10,970 nucleotides of DNA from the NCBI GenBank assembly GCA_938015605.1, contig CALLPO010000018.1:1-10970 (forward strand). Reading direction: 5' to 3'. This DNA is from an uncultured Candidatus Altimarinota bacterium (GTDB lineage: Bacteria > Patescibacteriota > Gracilibacteria > BD1-5 > UBA6164). The number at the start of each line of letters is the position of its first letter. Within the stretch, counting starts at the first letter, position 1. Of the stretch, positions 8,969-10,970 are shown piece by piece. The translations under genes and the position numbers were made by a program. The notes under the pieces were generated by a model that worked only from the letters and a program-made list of their open reading frames with translations, was not told the DNA's origin and ran no database searches.

Positions 8969-10290
8969 GTCTCTATTTTGTATCTTAATTCATCAACATT
9001 CCCAGCTCCAAGCAATAATATAATAGCTGAATTACTATTTTGTTTATCAAATTGTTGAATAAGTTCAAGAGTATTTTCTAGTCCTTCTCAATCAAATTTA
9101 TTATCATGTTCTATAAGTTCTACAAGTTTAGCAGAATTGATTTTAGCCTTATCTTCTTCCGAATCTCTAGATTCATAAATATCAGGAATAATAAGAGTGT
9201 CAGTGCTTGTAAAACATGTTTTGAAGTCTCATAACAGTTCTAGTGTTCTATTGTACTGGTGAGGCTGAAATATAGTGTATAAGTGCTTGTTTGGATATTT
9301 ACTCTTGAGTGCATCAAGTGTAAGAGTGATTTCTGTTGGATGATGTCAGTAATCACTCATTAAAAGATTTCAATTTTTAGTTGCTCACACTTGCTCCATC
9401 CTTCTCCATACTCAGGTATAGTCCTCAAGAGCTTCTAGAACTTTATGTTCATGAACTCATACCATAATTCCAACTACAAAAGCAATTTGAGCATCGAATA
9501 GTATATGGTTACCGGGTACTTTCATATCTATTTCAGGAAAATCTATTTTTTCCTGGCTTGAGTGAATCTTGTATTTTGTTGAAAATATTTCAATATATTC
9601 TATATCATCTCTGAGTCAGAGGAGTTTTTTACAGTTTTCATCTTCTCAGTTAAGAACAGCAAATCAACCAGGTCTGATATTGTCTATGAATTCCTTGTAT
9701 GCACTAATATAGTCTTCTAAATCTTTATAATAATCAAGATGGTCAATTTCAATATTTACTATTATTCAGACTGTTGGTTTGTATTTTAAAAAGCTTCTTT
9801 TATATTCACAAGCTTCAATTACAAAATATGGAGATTCAGAAAAATAAGCATTTTTATTATCAAATTCTTTTAGAATAGTTCCAACAACTGAATTCACGCT
9901 TTCATCAGAATTTTTGAGAACAAGTGAAGCTAGGGAACTAGTAGTAGATTTTCCATGAGTTCAAGCTACGGCTATGAGTTTTTTGTTGTTAGCAATTCAA
10001 GCAAGAGCTTCTGGGTATGTTTGAGTTTCTATTTTGTTTTCTAGAGCTTTTGCTAATTCTATTTGGGTAGTAGGAACTGCTTCAGTATACACAACTTTAT
10101 CAAAACTATTATTTACTCTTGTTTCATCCATTCAAATAATGATATCACATCACTCTTGCTGAAGTTTATGAATCAGTTCACTATCAGTTGAGTCACTTCA
10201 AAAAATTTCCCATCAAGCATGAAGATAGTACCTTGCAATAGCTGAAACTCATATTCAACCAATTCAAATTATGTATATTTTTTTGTTCAT
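8959..10290 (-). CDS. murC: UDP-N-acetylmuramate--L-alanine ligase MurC (UGA=Gly)
   Basis: Cytoplasmic Mur ligase that adds L-alanine to UDP-MurNAc with ATP, the first step of the peptidoglycan stem peptide. The product has 443 residues, close to the usual MurC length, and all three domains. The N-terminal UDP-binding loop is IGIGGIGVSAIA (8-19). The ATP P-loop is AGTHGKSTT (109-117). EACEYKRSF (159-167) and NIEIDHLDYY (179-188) are central-domain motifs. VWRRMEQVG, SDYGHHPTE and FQPHQYNRT (341-349) form the C-terminal domain. The order and motifs fit MurC better than Mpl or MurD/E/F. Two departures from the common motif are Ser for the first Thr after GK and Gln for Arg in QPHR. Twenty TGA codons encode glycine, including three in the GxGGxG loop and the first Gly of the P-loop. 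It ends in TAG inside the terminator and starts 3 bases after the upstream small membrane gene, so it is very likely last in that operon. Confidence 0.95.
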
Positions 10291-10293
10291 ATT

Positions 10294-10647
10294 TTATTTT
10301 TTATAGAAATGGATTTTTTCAGGAGTTTTGAGTATTAAATACTTTTTCTTATAAAAGAGTTTAAATAAAATTAATAACATGCTTATTAAAGAAAATAATT
10401 TAAACCAAATAAATGGGTGAGGAATTATAATTCCTAATATAAGTAGAATCATTAAAGCTATAGAAACAGTATTTATGTATATTTTTCTAAATATCATTTT
10501 ATACTTTCTGTGAGTATAGCTTGAAGAGTCTAACCTAGAAAATACTTCATTATTTTCTATATAATCAATAGTTTTTTTCTTTTCTTTTTTTCACAGTAAG
10601 TAATTCTGGTTGTTAAGTAGGTTTTTATTGTTAGTATCTAATCTCAT
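10294..10647 (-). CDS. Small two-helix membrane protein of unknown function (117 aa)
   Basis: No family recognised. The ATG at 10647 begins 2 bases after the pth stop, and the TAA at 10294-10296 lies 3 bases before the murC ATG, so it sits tightly inside the operon. Residues 1-55 are polar and probably cytoplasmic, with a lysine cluster (GKKEKKK, 19-25). Two hydrophobic helices follow: about 58-75 and 79-99, joined by a short PHPF turn, then a basic tail ending in YKK. This predicts a hairpin in the membrane with both ends inside (positive-inside rule). Gly19 is encoded by TGA; a standard-code reading starts only at Met51 (10497) and loses the N-terminal half. Its place between pth and murC suggests a link to cell-wall or division work, but only by position. 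Confidence 0.75.
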
Positions 10648-10649
10648 GT

Positions 10650-10970
10650 TTATATTTTTTCTTTTAAAATTTCTTCTGTTTTCTCATAGACTTCATTATC
10701 TAGGTCAATAAGTTCTTCTTCACTAAATTTTCAAAGAACCCAATCAGATACACCGTAATTTGAATCATATCATACTCAAATTTTAATCCTTTTGAAGTCT
10801 TTACTAAAGTGCTGTATTATACTCTTAATTCAATTGTGTCATCCAGCAGATCAAGTTTCTCTAAAACGAATTTTTCAAAAATCCATATCTTTATCATCAT
10901 ACACTACTATCCAATCTTCTATGTCTATCTTATAGAATGCACATATTTTTTGTATAGACTCTCAGCTGAG
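10650..10970 (-). CDS. pth: Peptidyl-tRNA hydrolase Pth (5' end beyond window)
   Basis: Cleaves peptidyl-tRNA that drops off ribosomes and so recycles tRNA; acts in the cytoplasm. The last 106 residues are present. They begin at LSGESI, corresponding to the family's MN-x-SG segment, then WIVVYDDKDMDFGKIRFR, which includes the conserved active-site Asp region. GSAGGHNGIKSII carries the His-Asn pair (H113/N114 in E. coli numbering), and KRIKIGVGYD with DWVLGKFSEEE is the typical C-terminal part. The N-terminal portion with the catalytic His lies past the window edge. Eight TGA codons encode glycine, among them the second and third Gly of GGHNG. The TAA at 10650-10652 is followed after 2 bases by the ATG of the small membrane gene. 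Confidence 0.93.

Noticed and set aside
1..10970. CRISPR array, tRNA/rRNA gene, insertion sequence or phage genes
   Set aside because: I saw no regularly spaced direct repeats, no tRNA cloverleaf or rRNA stretch, and no transposase, integrase or capsid motifs.

Overview
The window is AT-rich and can only be read as coherent genes if UGA codes for glycine (translation table 25). Every gene then ends in TAA or TAG and carries in-frame TGA exactly where the family has conserved glycine: the GxGGxG loop and P-loop of MurC, LDLQGG of SecD, GGHNG of peptidyl-tRNA hydrolase. TGG still sits at Trp positions, so this is not the mycoplasma UGA=Trp code. That code is known from the candidate phyla Absconditabacteria (SR1) and Gracilibacteria, small-genome CPR/Patescibacteria thought to live attached to other bacteria. 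The window alone does not say which of the two. A standard-code gene finder would break almost every gene here into fragments.

Layout. 1-603 (minus): the 5' part of a type IV pilin-like protein. It is divergent, with a 20-bp gap, from rlmN (624-1694, plus), a complete radical-SAM rRNA/tRNA methyltransferase. secD (1789-3435, plus) follows; a single-pass membrane protein with a carboxypeptidase-regulatory-like domain (3460-5004) lies where secF is commonly found. A promoter-like site precedes a short six-cysteine exported protein (5073-5477) and a 1129-residue exported surface protein with Ig-like domains (5543-8932). A strong palindromic bidirectional terminator closes that gene and also the convergent murC.

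On the minus strand, upstream to downstream in transcription, lie pth (partial, running off the window end), a 117-residue two-helix membrane protein of unknown role, and murC (10290-8959). They are separated by only 2-3 bases and look like one operon.

The plus-strand block 1789-8932 has an export and cell-surface theme: SecD helps drive Sec translocation, and the next three genes encode proteins with Sec signals or anchors. With the pilin, the window holds a good share of the cell's contact surface, which is plausible for an attached or predatory lifestyle (inference). The minus-strand operon is housekeeping: translation recycling and peptidoglycan precursor synthesis. Apart from AAAGGA close to the ATG at 3460, I see almost no Shine-Dalgarno sequences; starts are preceded by A/T-rich leaders.
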